Source: Amblyomma americanum (taxonomy: Eukaryota; Arthropoda; Arachnida; Ixodida; Ixodidae). Taken from it: a DNA stretch of 64,000 nt. The DNA lies in the NCBI RefSeq assembly GCF_052857255.1, contig NC_135505.1, positions 40,137,864-40,201,863 on the forward strand. The letters are read 5' to 3'. The notes under the pieces are model-generated. The model ran no database searches. It was not told the origin of the DNA and saw nothing but the letters and a program-made list of their open reading frames with translations. Positions 1 to 10,500 of the stretch are shown piece by piece (positions within the stretch are counted from its first letter, which is position 1; each line of letters opens with the position of its first letter). A program made the position numbers and the translations under genes.

Positions 1-5
1 GGACA

Positions 6-464
6 GTGCGACTGGATACCGGGAAGCTATCACAGGTGACGAAAGATCTGATTAAGAAGCCCCAAAGAATGAGGGCGTCTAACCCTACCCACAGAATAAA
101 ACTAACAGAGCTATCAAAGTTAATAAATAGGCGTAAAGTAGCCGACATAAGGAAATTTAATATGGAGAGAATCGAGCATGGTCTAATGAACGGAGGTAGC
201 CTTAAAGTAGTGAAGAGGAAACTAGGCATAGGTAAAAACCAGATGTATGCATTAAGAGACAAGCAGGGCAATGTCATTAGCAATATGGATAAGATGGTTA
301 ACGAAGAGTTCAACACAGACCTGTACAGTAGCCAATGTAATCAGAGGGTTAATGAGAAAGACAGCAGTGCACAGCAATGCGTCATCCCGCCAGTAACGAA
401 AGATGAAGTAAAGAAAGCCTTAGAAGCAATGATAAGCAGAAAAGCAGCTGGGGGGTTCAGGTAA
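6..464 (+). pseudogene. RTE LINE ORF remnant: linker just upstream of the RT domain
   Basis: An open stretch of 152 codons reads as the region between endonuclease and RT in RTE-like proteins. It is basic and helical in character and ends in KAAGG, which matches the start of the conserved K-A-x-G-P-D-G block that opens the RT domain. The proline-aspartate part of that block is lost at a frameshift near 455-461, and the RT continues in another frame (VTADLF from 461). The ATG at 6 has no claim to be a true start, since the element should extend further upstream. No promoter or splice signal is apparent. Confidence 0.7.
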
Positions 465-840
465 CAGCAGATCTCTTCAAGGATGGAGGGGACATCGTGC
501 TAGAATAACTAGCCACCCCGTATACGCAATGCCTTATGACCTCGACTGTACCATAAGCTTGGAAGAATGCAAAAATTATCTTAATTCATAAGAGGGGAGA
601 CGCGAAGGACTTGCCCAATTATAGGCCGATCAGCTTACTATCCGTTGCCTACAAAGTATTTACTAAGGTAATCGCTAATAGAGTCAGGGCAATGTTGGAC
701 TTTAATCAACCAAATGATAAGGCAAGCTTTCGTAAGGGATATTCCACAACAGATCATATTCACACTATCAATGAGCTGATAGAGAAATGAGCAGAATATA
801 ACCAACCTCTATATAGAGCTTTCATTGATTACAAAAAGCA
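461..840 (+). pseudogene. RTE LINE ORF remnant: RT fingers and first palm motifs
   Basis: Read from 461 in one frame, this segment contains ADLFKDGGD, then after a TAA near 506 the RT block around ILIHKRGDAKDLPNYRPIS (about 578-634), followed by LLSVAYKVFTKVIANRV. It ends with AFIDYKKA, the usual first catalytic-aspartate region (F-x-D-Y-x-K-A-F-D). A TGA interrupts at 788-790. One base appears to be lost near 839, so the last aspartate of the motif falls in another frame. The order and spacing of these blocks are those of a non-LTR RT. The copy is clearly inactive. Confidence 0.8.
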
Positions 841-849
841 TTCGACTAA

Positions 850-1215
850 GTGGAAACCTCAGCAGTCATACAGGCATTGCGTAATCAGGGCGGAGAAGAG
901 CTTTATGCCAAAATACTGGAAGATATATATAGCAGCTGCACAGCTACTATAGGCCTTCATAAAGTCAGCAATAAAACTCAATAAGGAAGGGCGTCAGGCA
1001 AGGAGACACGATCTTGCCAATGCTGTTCACTGCATGTTTACAGGAGGTATTTCGAGGCCAGAATTGGGAACAGTTTGGAATAAGAATAAATGGAGAACAC
1101 CTAAATAATCTGCGATTCGCAGATGACATTGCCTTGCTGAGTCACTCAGAAGGTGAACTGCAAATCATGATCAATAAGTAAGACAGGCAGAGCAGATCAA
1201 TGAGTCTAAAAATAA
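850..1215 (+). pseudogene. RTE LINE ORF remnant: RT palm with FADD catalytic box
   Basis: The stretch opens with ETSAVIQALRNQGG (about 853-894), then DIYSSCTATI and a frame change near 980. KGVRQGD at 987-1007 is followed by LPMLFTACLQEVF and by LRFADDIALL at 1110-1139. FADD carries the two adjacent aspartates that bind the catalytic metal ions in reverse transcriptases, and both are present here. A TAA at 1179-1181 follows SEGELQIMINK. The frame changes again near 1210, just before MQKTKVMLN of the next segment. Confidence 0.82.
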
Positions 1216-1216
1216 C

Positions 1217-1870
1217 ATGCAGAAAACCAAGGTAATGTTGAACAGCTTAGCAAGGAAACAACAGTTCACAATTGGCAGCGAGAGCCTAGAAGTTGTGACG
1301 GAATACGTCTGCTTAGGGCAGGTAGTGACAGCTGATCCGGATCATGAGAGGGAGATAACTAGAAGGATAAGAATTGGGTGGAGCGCATATGGCAAATTCT
1401 CGCAGATCATGAGTGGCAGTTTACCAATTTCCGTCAAGAGGAAAGTGTACAGCAGCTTTACCTTACCGGTACTCACCTACGGGGCAGAAACCTGGAGGCT
1501 AACGAAAAGAGTTCAGCTTAAGTTAAGGACCACGCTGCGAGCCGTGGAAAGAAAAATGATAGGTGTAACGTTAAGAGACCGGAAGCGGGTAGAGTGGGTG
1601 AGGGAACAAACACGGGTTAATGACATCCTGGTCCAAATCAAGAGAAAGAAATGGGCTTGGGCAGGGCATGTAATGCGAAGGCAAGATAACCGCTGGTCCT
1701 TAAGGGTAGCGGAGTCAATTTCAAGAGAGGGTAAGCGTAGCAGGGGGCGGCAGAAAGTTAGGTGGGCGGATGAGATTAAGAAGTTTGCATGAAAAAGGGG
1801 GAAGCAGCTGGCAAAGGACAGGGTTAATTGGAGAGACATGGGAGAGGGCTTGGCCCTGGTGTGGGTGTAG
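1217..1870 (+). pseudogene. RTE LINE ORF remnant: RT thumb and C-terminal domain
   Basis: This is 191 open codons (1217-1792), continuing in the same frame past a premature TGA (1790-1792) to the likely original stop TAG at 1868-1870. It reads as the RTE C-terminus: EYVCLGQ (about 1300-1320), VKRKVYSSFTLPVLTYGAET, the block around RAVERKMIGVTLRDRKR, KWAWAGHVMRRQDNRW, then a basic region with GRQKVRWADEI. The final codons before the tag include NWRDMGEGLALVW. The protein pattern is specific to this LINE group. Reverse-strand open frames over it are shadows. Confidence 0.85.
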
Positions 1871-1900
1871 TAAGGCTGATGATGACGATGATGAACAGCG
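1871..1900 (+). repeat. TGATGA-rich 3' tail of the RTE-like LINE
   Basis: Immediately after the stop codon the sequence runs into GCTGATGATGACGATGATGA. RTE-type elements commonly end in a short microsatellite-like tail rather than poly(A), and this tail therefore marks the 3' end of the element. The exact end (about 1897-1900) is uncertain because the repeat has decayed. Confidence 0.75.
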
Positions 1901-2129
1901 TGACCGGCTGCCTACATAAGCCTAGGGTCCCGCCTTCGTTCTTCAGTCCTGCAGCAGTGCACTCAGCGAACAGGGCGACTAACTGATCATGTATAAGCTT
2001 ACAGCCACACGTATCCTGGGGTCTTGGATCAACGCAACGGCTGGTCATCAACGATGGCAACTGCCTGTGCCCCTTGGTCACCTCGGCGTTAGAGCATGCT
2101 GCTGCACATCCTCGTCTCCTCGGGCGAAG
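1901..2129. other. Unassigned spacer between the two LINE remnants
   Basis: About 230 bases in which I recognise no coding motif, repeat or RNA gene. A short open frame on the minus strand crosses it but has no family resemblance. The right part may be badly decayed upstream sequence of the second LINE, because RT-like codons (a VHSYVKAFL pattern) appear just after it. Confidence 0.5.
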
Positions 2130-2528
2130 GGTTCACAGCTACGTCAAAGCCTTCTTATAAAATAGAACTGCAACCATCCGTATAAAAGATATAAAAGAAC
2201 TTCAGTCTGAGAAGATTAGAACACCTAACAAGAGAACGCCCCAAGGCTGGGTCATCTCGCCCACGCTATTCAACGTGGCGATGATGGGACTGGCGAATCA
2301 ACTAAAAGAAATCGGCGGCATACACCACACCATTTATGCCGACAACATCCCCGTATGAAGTAGCACTGGCTAAGTCGGCGAGAAAGAGGATAAGCTACAA
2401 CAAGCGGCCACCTGCGTAGAAAACTATGCCAAAGCAAGAAAGCTACTGTGCTGGACCGAAAAATCTGAGCTTGTACGGGTGCGGAGAGGCAAAGAGAGCC
2501 CAAGAGTCCCTACCTTAAAGAGCGTCGA
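2130..2528 (+). pseudogene. LINE RT palm remnant with YADD changed to YADN
   Basis: The frame reads VHSYVKAFL, a stop, then NRTATIRIKDI, TPQGWVISPTLFNVA (2236-2280), and the catalytic box as TYR-ALA-ASP-ASN (2335-2346). The G-T-P-Q-G-S-V-x-S-P-x-L-F-N pattern is the hallmark RT block before the active site. The second active-site aspartate is replaced by asparagine, and a TGA follows four codons later (2356-2358). Downstream VENYAKARKLL and EKSELVRV match the usual RT helix and strand after the palm. The domain cannot be active in this copy. Confidence 0.8.
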
Positions 2529-2755
2529 CTAAATGTCTACCGCGAAAAAGAACCAATACCAGAGAAGACACTCGTACCAGTCCTAGGGATGTGGATACAG
2601 TCAAATCAACGCTGTGCTCATACCCTTGCGCTATTATTGGGATCTACACTCCAAGTGGAACGCATGATTACGCGCAACTCACATAGGCGTCATGGTATTG
2701 GCGAAGAAGACACACTCATGCTGGTCAGGCGCCTTACAGTCAGCCGGGGGACGTA
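2529..2755 (+). pseudogene. LINE RT thumb/connection remnant (shifted frame)
   Basis: Read from 2529 in a frame different from its left neighbour, the segment gives PIPEKTLVPVLGMWIQSNQ and then HTLALLLGSTLQVERMITR and EEDTLMLVRRLTVSR. VLGMWI corresponds to the conserved V-L-G-x-x-I block after the RT palm of non-LTR elements. A frameshift at about 2755 returns the reading to the earlier frame. An overlapping open frame starting with ATG at 2692 includes a short out-of-frame stretch before that point. Confidence 0.7.
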
Positions 2756-3153
2756 GTCTCCCATACTACAACCATATCAAGGGTGTAATACAACAGGCGG
2801 ACCGGAGTTTACGCACAGCGTCTAAAATCGCGCTTCAATTACCACATGACGCCTCAACTGAAAAGCTTTTAGGCTTGGGGCTTCACAACACGTTCGAAGA
2901 ACTACAGGAAGCGCAGCACGTCGCCCAAATGCGCAGACAGCAGCAGATCCCCACCGGCAGATTTCTCTTAAAGAAACTGTGCTACACCGAGAAAATTCGG
3001 GAAATATTGAGAACCGAAACGATCCGCAATGAGTACCGCAGCCCGCTCAGGGTGGCACCTACACGTAGAAATGTGGACCCCAACCTCCAAAAAGGCCGCA
3101 GTGGGGCAAGGGCCGACCGCTCGGAGAAAAACGCATCCCTGGATAAAACAGTG
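2756..3153 (+). pseudogene. LINE connection region between RT and RNase H
   Basis: About 130 open codons, starting around SLPYYNHIKGVIQQADRSL and including KIALQLPHDASTEKLLGLGL and FEELQEAQHVAQMRR. This matches the helical linker that in RNase H-bearing LINEs lies between the RT thumb and the RNase H domain. It ends at TAA 3154-3156, one codon before the first RNase H aspartate, where a tyrosine codon would be expected. The stop is probably a point mutation. Confidence 0.72.
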
Positions 3154-3156
3154 TAA

Positions 3157-3540
3157 ATGGACGCCGCCACATATGCCATGGCCAAGAGACAGGGCACCAA
3201 AAACGTTGTGGAAACTGTAGTCAAATCAGAAATACACGAGATTAACAGCGCCTCATTGCAAGGCTGCACGGTAGGCGCGGCTGAAGAGGCGGCCGTCACT
3301 CTAGCGACCACGGAGGGCTATGGGAATGGGCGGTCACTGATAATTCTTACTGACTCACAAGCAGCCTGCTGCAACAATCTTTGCGGCAGAGTCGGTTACA
3401 GAGCGCTACGAATAATTCGCTCTGTAGACTGCAAGACACAACAGACAGATGCAGAACCGATCAAACATAAGATCTTGTGAGTACCGTGGCACAGGGGGGT
3501 GGCAGGAAACCAAGAGGCGGACAGGATAGCTTGAGGATAT
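3157..3540 (+). pseudogene. LINE RNase H domain remnant, active-site residues mostly retained
   Basis: RNase H degrades the RNA strand of the RNA:DNA hybrid made during retrotransposition. The catalytic positions are visible: Asp in MDAATYA (3160-3162), Glu in AEEAAVTLA (first of the pair at 3283-3285), Asp in LTDSQAA (3352-3354), and the late block WHRGVAGNQEAD with His 3490-3492 and Asp 3520-3522. A TGA at 3478-3480 sits where a tryptophan codon would be expected just before V-P-W-H. The domain is therefore a near-complete fossil split by one stop inside and one just before it. Confidence 0.8.
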
Positions 3541-3960
3541 ACTAGCTACCGAGCATCCAACGTCATCGACTTTGAGGAGTCCTTGCACGTCCCTCAGGAA
3601 TACTCGGCTATACTAAACAACTGCAAAGGCAGCAGGATGCAGTTCCTACCACTGCACAAATCCTCAAACAGAGAAGAGGCTGTCACATGGAGAAAACTAC
3701 AAACAGGGTTATATCGAAACCTAAATACACTAAGTTGAATCCGCCCTGCACTTTACGAAAACTGGTGTCCGTGTTGCCACGAAAAACCTATACTATATCA
3801 CATAACTTGGCTATGTCAAAAAGGTCGACGTTGATTAAATTATACCAAACCCAAGTGCGGAAAAAGGGGAGGGTGTGCTCTCCAGCGACGGCCGCGATGA
3901 CCAATTAGATCTGATACGGCGAGCTCAGCTGACGGCAGAATCCAGCGGAGCCCTGGAAAA
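3541..3960 (+). pseudogene. LINE C-terminal region with CCHC zinc knuckle
   Basis: In the same frame as the RNase H domain, the sequence reads LPLHKSSNREEAVTWRKLQT, then NWCPCCHEKPILYHITWLCQ. The cysteines and histidine at 3766-3768, 3775-3777, 3799-3801 and 3814-3816 are spaced C-x2-C-x7-H-x4-C, a zinc knuckle spacing known from the C-termini of several LINE clades. A TGA interrupts upstream near 3733. After a frameshift near 3840 the last coding part, LDLIRRAQLTAESSGALE (about 3906-3959), is in another frame. The knuckle probably helped bind nucleic acid in the active ancestor. Confidence 0.75.
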
Positions 3961-4046
3961 GAGGCAACCGACCGTTGCGGATATTAACTCATCTGAACCG
4001 CATAAAAGCACTTTGGCTAGAGCTCAAAAAATTTTATCGTATCCTA
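3961..4046. other. LINE 3' flank and junction with the satellite array
   Basis: About 86 bases between the last LINE-like codons and the first recognisable satellite sequence. The stretch before the junction is AT-rich (AAAAAATTTTATCG near 4025-4039). The first satellite bases are TTCTAGTCGCCAGTCC from about 4047, so the array starts part-way through a monomer. No target-site duplication can be judged because only one side of the insertion is satellite. Confidence 0.6.
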
Positions 4047-5100
4047 TTCTAGTCGCCAGTCCACTACACCTACCGAAAAAGCAGCACAATGTTAGTGACA
4101 AACATCGTAGAATCTGTCAGAACCGTCCGTAAGGCAAACTTCGCAGCCTCAGTGATGAAAACCATTTTTCTTCGGAAATGAAGCGCTCAGGCAGCCACTG
4201 TCATACCTCGTTAACAGGAAGGCCCGGGTCAGCAGAAGTAATCGCGTGAATCGCCGCACCGACGTTTCGCTGGTTCCAACCTTCGAAGTCGATGTGACGC
4301 CAGCCGGATTTCGTAGTCGCTAGTACACCACACTCACCGACAAGGTAGCACAATGCTAGTGACAATCAGCGTCGAATACTTCAAAACCATCTGTCGGGCA
4401 ATCTTCGCAGCTGTAGTGTTGAAAGCCACTTTTATTCGGGAATGAAGCGTTCAAGCATCCACAGTCATGCCTGGTTAGCAGGATGGCCTAGGTCAACAGA
4501 GGTAATCGTGTGAATCGCTGCAACGACATTTCTCTGGTTCCACGCTCCGATGCTTGCTGTGACAAAAACCGGTCTTTTTAATCGCCAGTCCAGCACACAC
4601 GCCGACAGCACAGCATAATGTTAATGGCAATTAGCTTCGAATCTGTCAGAAATCTGTCGGGCAATCTTCGCAGCTGTAGTGATGAAAATCACATTTTTTT
4701 GGGATTGAAGCGTTCAGGCAGCCACGGTCATGCTTCGTTAACAGGAAGGTCTTGGTCAGCAGATTTAATCTTGTGAATCGCAGCACCGACAATTCGCTGG
4801 TTCCACGCATCCGATGTCGCAGTGTCGCCAGCCGGAATCTGTAGTCGCCAGTCCACCACACCCAACGACAAGGCTGCACGATGTTAGTGGCAAGCAGCGT
4901 CGAATCCGTCAGAACGGTTGGTCGGGCAATCTTTGCAGCCGAAGTGATTAAATTCACTTTTTTTCGGGAATGAAGCGCTCAGGCAGCCACTTTTACGCCT
5001 CGTTAACAGGAAAGCCTGGGTCAGTAGATGTAATCGTCTGAATCAAAGCACCGACATTTCGCAGCTTCAACGCTCCGATGTCGCTGTGACGCCAGCCACC
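4047..5100. repeat. Edge monomers of the satellite array
   Basis: The first four monomers next to the LINE. They are full-length but show scattered private substitutions (for example CCGAAAAAGCAGC at 4072 in place of CCGACAAGGCAGC). The second contains the class B variant set (about 4444-4649). I saw no close partner for this stretch elsewhere in the window, which suits older, isolated units at an array edge. Confidence 0.75.
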
Positions 5101-5109
5101 CTTTGTAGT

Positions 5110-6690
5110 CGCCAGTCTACAACACCCACTGACAAGGCAGTGCAATGTTAGCGAAAAACAGCGTCGAATCTGTCAGAACCGTCTGTCGGGCAATCTTCGC
5201 AGCCGTAGTGATAAAAACCACTTTTCTTCGGGAATGAAGCGTTCAGGCACCCACGGTTATGCCTGGTTAGCAGGATGACCTAGGTCAACAGAGGTAATCG
5301 TGTGAATCGCTGCAACGACATTTCGCTGTTTCCACGATCCGACGTTTGCTTTTACGAAAGCCGAATTTATAGTCGCCAGTCCAGCACACCCACCGCGAGC
5401 AGCATAATGTTAGTGGCAATCAGCTTCTAATCTGTCAGAACCGTCTGTCGGACAATCTTCTCAGCCGTAGTGATGAAAATCACTTTTTTTCGGGAATGAA
5501 GCGCCCAGGCAGCCACTGTCATGCCTCGTTAACAGAAAGGCCTGGGTCAGCAGATGTAATCGCGTGAATTGCAGCGCCGACATTTTGCTAGTTTCACGCT
5601 TCAATATTTGCTGTGACACCAGCCGGACTTTGTAGTCGCCAGTCCACCACACTCCCCGACGAGGCAGCACAATGCTAGTGTCAAGCAGCGTCGAATCTGT
5701 CAGAACCATCTGTCGTGCAATATTCGCAGCGGTAGTGAGGAAAACTACTTTTTTTCGGGAATGAAGCGTTCAGACATCCACGGTGATGCCTGGTTAGCAG
5801 GATGGCCTGAGTCAACACAAGTAATCATGTGAATCGAAGCTCCGGCATATAGCTGGTTCCACGCTCTGATGTCGATGTGACATCAGCCGGACTTTGTAGC
5901 CGCCAGTCCACCACACTCATTGACAAGGCAGCGCAATGTTAGCGAAAAACAGCGTCGAATCTGTCAGAACCGTCTGTCGGGCAATTATCGCAGCCGTAGT
6001 GATGAAAACAACTTTTCTTCGGGAATGAAGCGTTCAGGCACCCACGGTTATGCCTGGTTAGCACGATGGCCTAGGTCATCAGAGGTAATCGTGTGAATCG
6101 CTGCAACGACATTTCGCGGTTTCCACGATCCGACGTTTGCTTTGACGAAAGCCGAATTTATAGTCGCCAGTCCAGCACACCCACCGAGAGCAGCATAATG
6201 ATAGTGGCAATCAGCTTCGAATCTGTGAGAACCGTCTGTCGGACAATCTTCGCAGCAGTAGTGATGAAAATCACTTTTTTTCGGGAATGAAGCGCTCAGG
6301 CAGCCACCGTCATGCCTCGTTAACAGAAAGGCCTGGGTCAGCAGATGTAATCGCGTGAATTGCAGCGCCGACATTTTGCTGGTTTCACGCTTCAATATTT
6401 GCTGTGACTACAGCCGGACTTTGTAGTCGCCAGTCCACCACACTCCACGACGAGGCAGCACAATGCTAGTGTGAAGCAGCGTCGAATCTGTCAGAACCAT
6501 CTGTCGTGCAATATTCGCAGCGGTAGTGAGGAAAACTACTTTTTTTCGGGAATGAAGCGTTCAGACATCCACGGTGATGCCTGGTTAGCAGGATGGCCTG
6601 AGCCAACACAAGTAATCATGTGAATCGAAGCTCCGACATATCGCTGGTTCCACGCTCTGATGTCGATGTGACACCAGCCGGACTTTGTAG
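5110..6690. repeat. Trimer duplication within the satellite (period about 791 bp)
   Basis: The three monomers at about 5110-5900 are repeated at about 5901-6690. Shared private marks include GCGAAAAACAGCG (5151 and 5942), the class B variant CACCCACGGTTATGCC, and CGTGCAATATTCGCAGCGG (5714 and 6505). The offset of 791 bp is three monomers. The two copies differ at scattered sites, so this duplication is older than the dimer expansion at 41-42.5 kb. Confidence 0.8.
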
Positions 6691-6719
6691 TCGCCAGTCC
6701 ACCCCACTCCCCGACAAGG

Positions 6720-7579
6720 TAGCACAATGTTAGTGTCAAGCAGCGCCGATTCTGTCAGAACAGTTCGTCGTCAATCTTCGCAGCCGTAGTTATGAAAACC
6801 ACTTTTCTTCGGGAATGATGCGTTAAGGCAGCCACTGTCATGTCTCGTTAACAGGAAGGCCTGGGTCAGCAGAAGTAATCGTTTAAAATCTCTTCACTGA
6901 CATTTCACTCATTCCACGCTCCGATGACGCTGTGACGCCAGCCGCACTTTGTAGTCGCCAGTCAACCACACCCACCGACAAGGAAGCACAATGATAGTGA
7001 GAAATAGCGTCGAAGCTGTCAGAACCGTCTGTCGGACAATCTTCGCAGCCGTAGTGATGAAAACCACTTTTCTTCGGGAATGAAGCGGTCAGACATTTAC
7101 GGTGGTGCCTGGTTAGCACGATGGCCTGGCTGAACAGAGGTAATCGTATGAATCGCAGCGCCGACATTTCGCTGGTTCCACGCTCTGATGTCGCTGTGAC
7201 ACCAGCCGGACTTTGTAGTCGCCAGTCCACCACACTCCCCGACGAGGCTGCACAATGTTAGTGTCAAGCAGCATCGAATCCGTCAGAACCGTCTGTCGGG
7301 CAATCTTCGCACCCGTAGTGAAGAAAACTGCTTTACTTCGAGAATGAAGCTTTCAGGCAGCCACTGTCATGTCTCAATAAAAGGAAGGAATGGGTCAGCA
7401 GAAATAATCGTGTGAATCGCCGCACCGACATTTTGCTGGTTCCATGCTCCGATGTTTGCTGTGACACCAGCCGGTCTTTTTAGTCGCCTGTCCACCACAC
7501 TCACCGACAAGGCAGCACAATTTTAGTGTCAAGCAGCGCCGATTCTCTCAGAGCAGTTCGTCGGGCAAACTTCGCAGCC
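6720..7579. repeat. Satellite block repeated at 9100-9960 (offset 2380 bp)
   Basis: About three monomers recur nine monomers further right. Shared marks are AGCGCCGATTCTGTCAGAAC, TTTAAAATC before the core, GGCCTGGCTGAACAGAGG (7125 and 9505), and the class C stretch GTAGTGAAGAAAACTGC. The right copy lies inside a four-monomer segment present in only one of the two 29-mer copies, which suggests that segment was copied from here or shares an ancestor with it. Confidence 0.7.
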
Positions 7580-10500
7580 CTAGTTATGAAAACCACTTTT
7601 CTTCGGGAATCATGCGACCAGGCAGCCACTGTCATGCCTCGTAAACAGGAAGGCCTGGGTCAGCAGAAGTAATCGTTTAAAATAGCTGCACCGACATTTC
7701 ACTGGTTCTATGCTCCGATGTTTGCTATGACGCCAGCCGGACTTCGTAGTCGCCAGTCCAACACATTCACCGACAAGGCAGCACAATGTTTGTCTCAAAG
7801 TGCGTCGAACCTGTCAGAACCGTCTTCCGGGCAATCTTCGCAGCCGTAGTGATGAAAACCACATTTTTTTCGGGAATGATGCGCTCAGGCAGCCAGTTTC
7901 ATGCCTCGTTAACAGGAAGGCCTGGGTCAGCATAAATAATCGTGTAAATCGCAGCACCGATATTTCTTTGGTTCCACGCTCCGATGTCGCTTTGACGCCA
8001 GCCGGACTTTCTAGTCGCTAGTCCACCACACCCACCGACAAGGCAGCACAATGATAGTGTCAAGCAGCGCCGAATCTGTCAAAACAGTTTCTTGGGCAAA
8101 CTTCGCAGCCGTAGTAATCAAAATCACTTTACTTCGGGCATGAAGCTTTCAGGCAGCCAATGTCATGCCTCGTTAACAGGAAGGCCTTGGTCAGCAGAAG
8201 TAATCATGCGAACTGCATCACCGACATTTCGCTGGTTCCAAGCTCCGATGTCGCTGTGACGCCAGTCGAACTTTGTAGTCGCCAGTCCACCACACCAACC
8301 GACAAGGCAGCACAATCTTATTAATGAGAAACAGCGTCGACTCTGTCAGAACCGTCTGTCGAACAATCTTCGCGGCTGTTGTGATGAAAATCACTTTTTT
8401 CGGGAATGAAACGCATAGGCAGCCACTTTCATGCCTCGTTAACAGGAAGGCCTGGGTAAGCAGATGTAGTCGTGTGAATTGCACCACCGACATTTCGCTG
8501 GTTCCACGCATCCGATGTAGCTGTGACGCCAGCCGCACTTTGTAGTCGCCAGTTCACCACACCTACCGACAGGGCTGCACAATGTTAGTGACAAACAGCG
8601 TCGAATCTGTCAGAACTGTCTGTCGGGCAATATTCGCTTCCGTATTGATGAAAAACACTTTTTTCGGGAATGAAGCGCTTAGGCAGCCACCTTCATGCCT
8701 CGTTATTAGGAATGCCTGGGTCAGCAGATATAATCGTGTGAATACAAGCACCGACATTTCGCTGGTTCCACGCATCCGATGTCGCTGTGACGCCAGCCGG
8801 GTTTTGTGCCAGTCCACCTTACCAACAGACAAGGCTGCACGATGTTAGTGGCAAGCAGCGTCTGATCCGTCAGAACCATCCGTCGAGCAATCTTTGCACC
8901 CGTAGTGATGAAAACCACTTTTATTCTGTAATGGAGCTTTCAGGCAGCCACGTTCATGCCTCGTTAACAGGAAGGCCTGGGTCAGCAGAAGTGATAGTGT
9001 GAATCGCAGCACTGACATTTCGTTATTTACACACTCCGATGTCGCTGTGACGCCAGCCAGACTTCTTAGTCCCCTGTCCACCACAGCCACCGACAAGGCA
9101 GCACAATGTTAATGTCAATCAGCGCCGATTCTGTCAGAACAGTTCGTCGGGCAAACTTCGCAGCCTTAGTTATGAAACCCACTTTTCTTCGGGAATGATG
9201 CGTTCAGGCAGCCACTGTCATGTCTCATTAACAGGAAGGCCGGGGTCAGCAGAAGTAATCGTTTAAAATCGCTGCACAGACATTTCACTCGTTCCACGCT
9301 CCGATGTCGCTGTGACGCTAGCCGCACTTTGTAGTCGCCAGTCAAACACACCCACCGACAAGGAAGCACAATGATAGTGAGGAATAGCGTCGAAGCTGTC
9401 AGAACCGTCTATCGGACAATATTTGGAGCCGTAGTGATGAAAACCACTTTTCTGCGGGAATGAAGCTTTCAGAGATCTACGGTGATGCCTGGTTAGCACG
9501 ATGGCCTGGCTGAACAGAGGTAATCGTATGAATCGCAGCGCTGACATTTCGCTGGTTGCACGCTGTGATGTCGCTGTGACACCAGCCGGACTTTGTAGTC
9601 GCCAGTCCACCACACTCCCCGACGAGGCTGCACAATGTTAGTGTCAAGCAGCATCGAATCCGTCAGAACCGTCTGTCGGGCAATCTTCGCACCCGTAGTG
9701 AAGAAAACTGCTTTACTTCGAGAATGAAGCGTTCAGGCAGCCACTGTGATGTCTCAATAACAGGAAGGCCTGGGTCAGCAGAAATAATTGTGCGAATCGC
9801 CGCACCAACATTTCACTGGTTCCATGCTCTGATGTTTGCTGTGACGCCAGCCGGACTTCGTAGTCGCCAGTCCACCACACCCACCGACAAGGCTGCACGA
9901 TGTTATTGGCAAGCAGCGTCGGATCCGTCAGAACCGTCAGTAGGGCAATCGTCGCAGCCGTAGAGATCAAGATCACTTTTTTCCGGGAATGAAGCGCTTA
10001 GGCAGCCACTTTCATGCCTCGTTAACAGGAAGGACTGGGTCAGCATAAATATTCGTGCAAATCGCAGCACCGACATTTCGCTGGTTCCACGTTCCGATGT
10101 CGCTTTGACGCCAGCCGGACTTTCTAGTCGCTAGTCCACCACACCCACCGACAAGGCAGCACAATGTTAGTGTCAAGCAGCGCCGAATCTGTCAGAACAG
10201 TTTGTCGGGCAAACCTCGCAGCCGTAGTGAAGAAAACCACTTTTCTTCGGGCATGAAGCGTTCAGGCCGCCAATGTCTTACCTCATTAATAGGAAGGCCT
10301 GGGTCAGCAGAAGTAATAATGTGAATTGCAGCACCGACATTTCGCTGGTTCCACGCACCGATGTCGCTGTGACGCCAGCCGAACTTTGTAGTCGCCAGTT
10401 CACCACACCCACCGACAAGGCAGCAAAGTGTTAGTGGCAATCAGCGTCGAATCCGTCAGAACCGTCTGTCGGGCAATCTTCGATGCGGTAGTGATGAAAA

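Larger units (their letters stand above)
1..1900 (+). mobile_element. RTE-type non-LTR retrotransposon (LINE), 5'-truncated and decayed
   Basis: The region carries, in order and on one strand, the pre-RT linker, the reverse transcriptase fingers and palm and the C-terminal domain of an RTE-like LINE. It ends in a short TGATGA-rich tail. Such elements copy an RNA into DNA at a nicked chromosomal target. The endonuclease domain expected upstream of the RT is missing, either lost at insertion (5' truncation) or lying outside the window. Recognisable motifs are NYRPISLLS (617-643), KGVRQGD (987-1007), the catalytic FADD box (1116-1127) and LPVLTYGAETW in the C-terminal part. The reading frame changes near 458, 840, 980 and 1210, and in-frame stops lie at 788-790, 1179-1181 and 1790-1792, so this copy cannot make a full protein. 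The clade call is from motif pattern; other arthropod RTE-related lineages are possible. Confidence 0.85.
2130..4046 (+). mobile_element. Non-LTR retrotransposon with RNase H and CCHC knuckle, decayed
   Basis: A second LINE remnant on the plus strand. The order is partial RT palm, RT thumb/connection, RNase H, then a C-terminal CCHC knuckle, which is the layout of RNase H-bearing non-LTR elements (I-superclade-like; exact clade not decided). Everything upstream of the RT palm (gag-like ORF1, endonuclease, RT fingers) is missing. The main frame is broken by stops at 2356-2358, 2371-2373, 3154-3156, 3478-3480 and near 3733, and by frameshifts near 2525, 2755 and 3840. Its 3' side runs directly into the satellite array at about 4047, with no clear poly(A) tail or target-site duplication visible. 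Confidence 0.8.

Noticed and set aside
1513..1839. A minus-strand open frame over the RTE C-terminus
   Set aside because: It is the reverse shadow of a clearly recognisable LINE coding segment.
1824..2503. Minus-strand open frames between and over the LINEs
   Set aside because: No family resemblance; they overlap the TGATGA tail and the RT block of the second LINE on the opposite strand.
1..4046. A functional retrotransposon
   Set aside because: Both elements are 5'-incomplete and carry several stops and frameshifts; one has lost an active-site aspartate.
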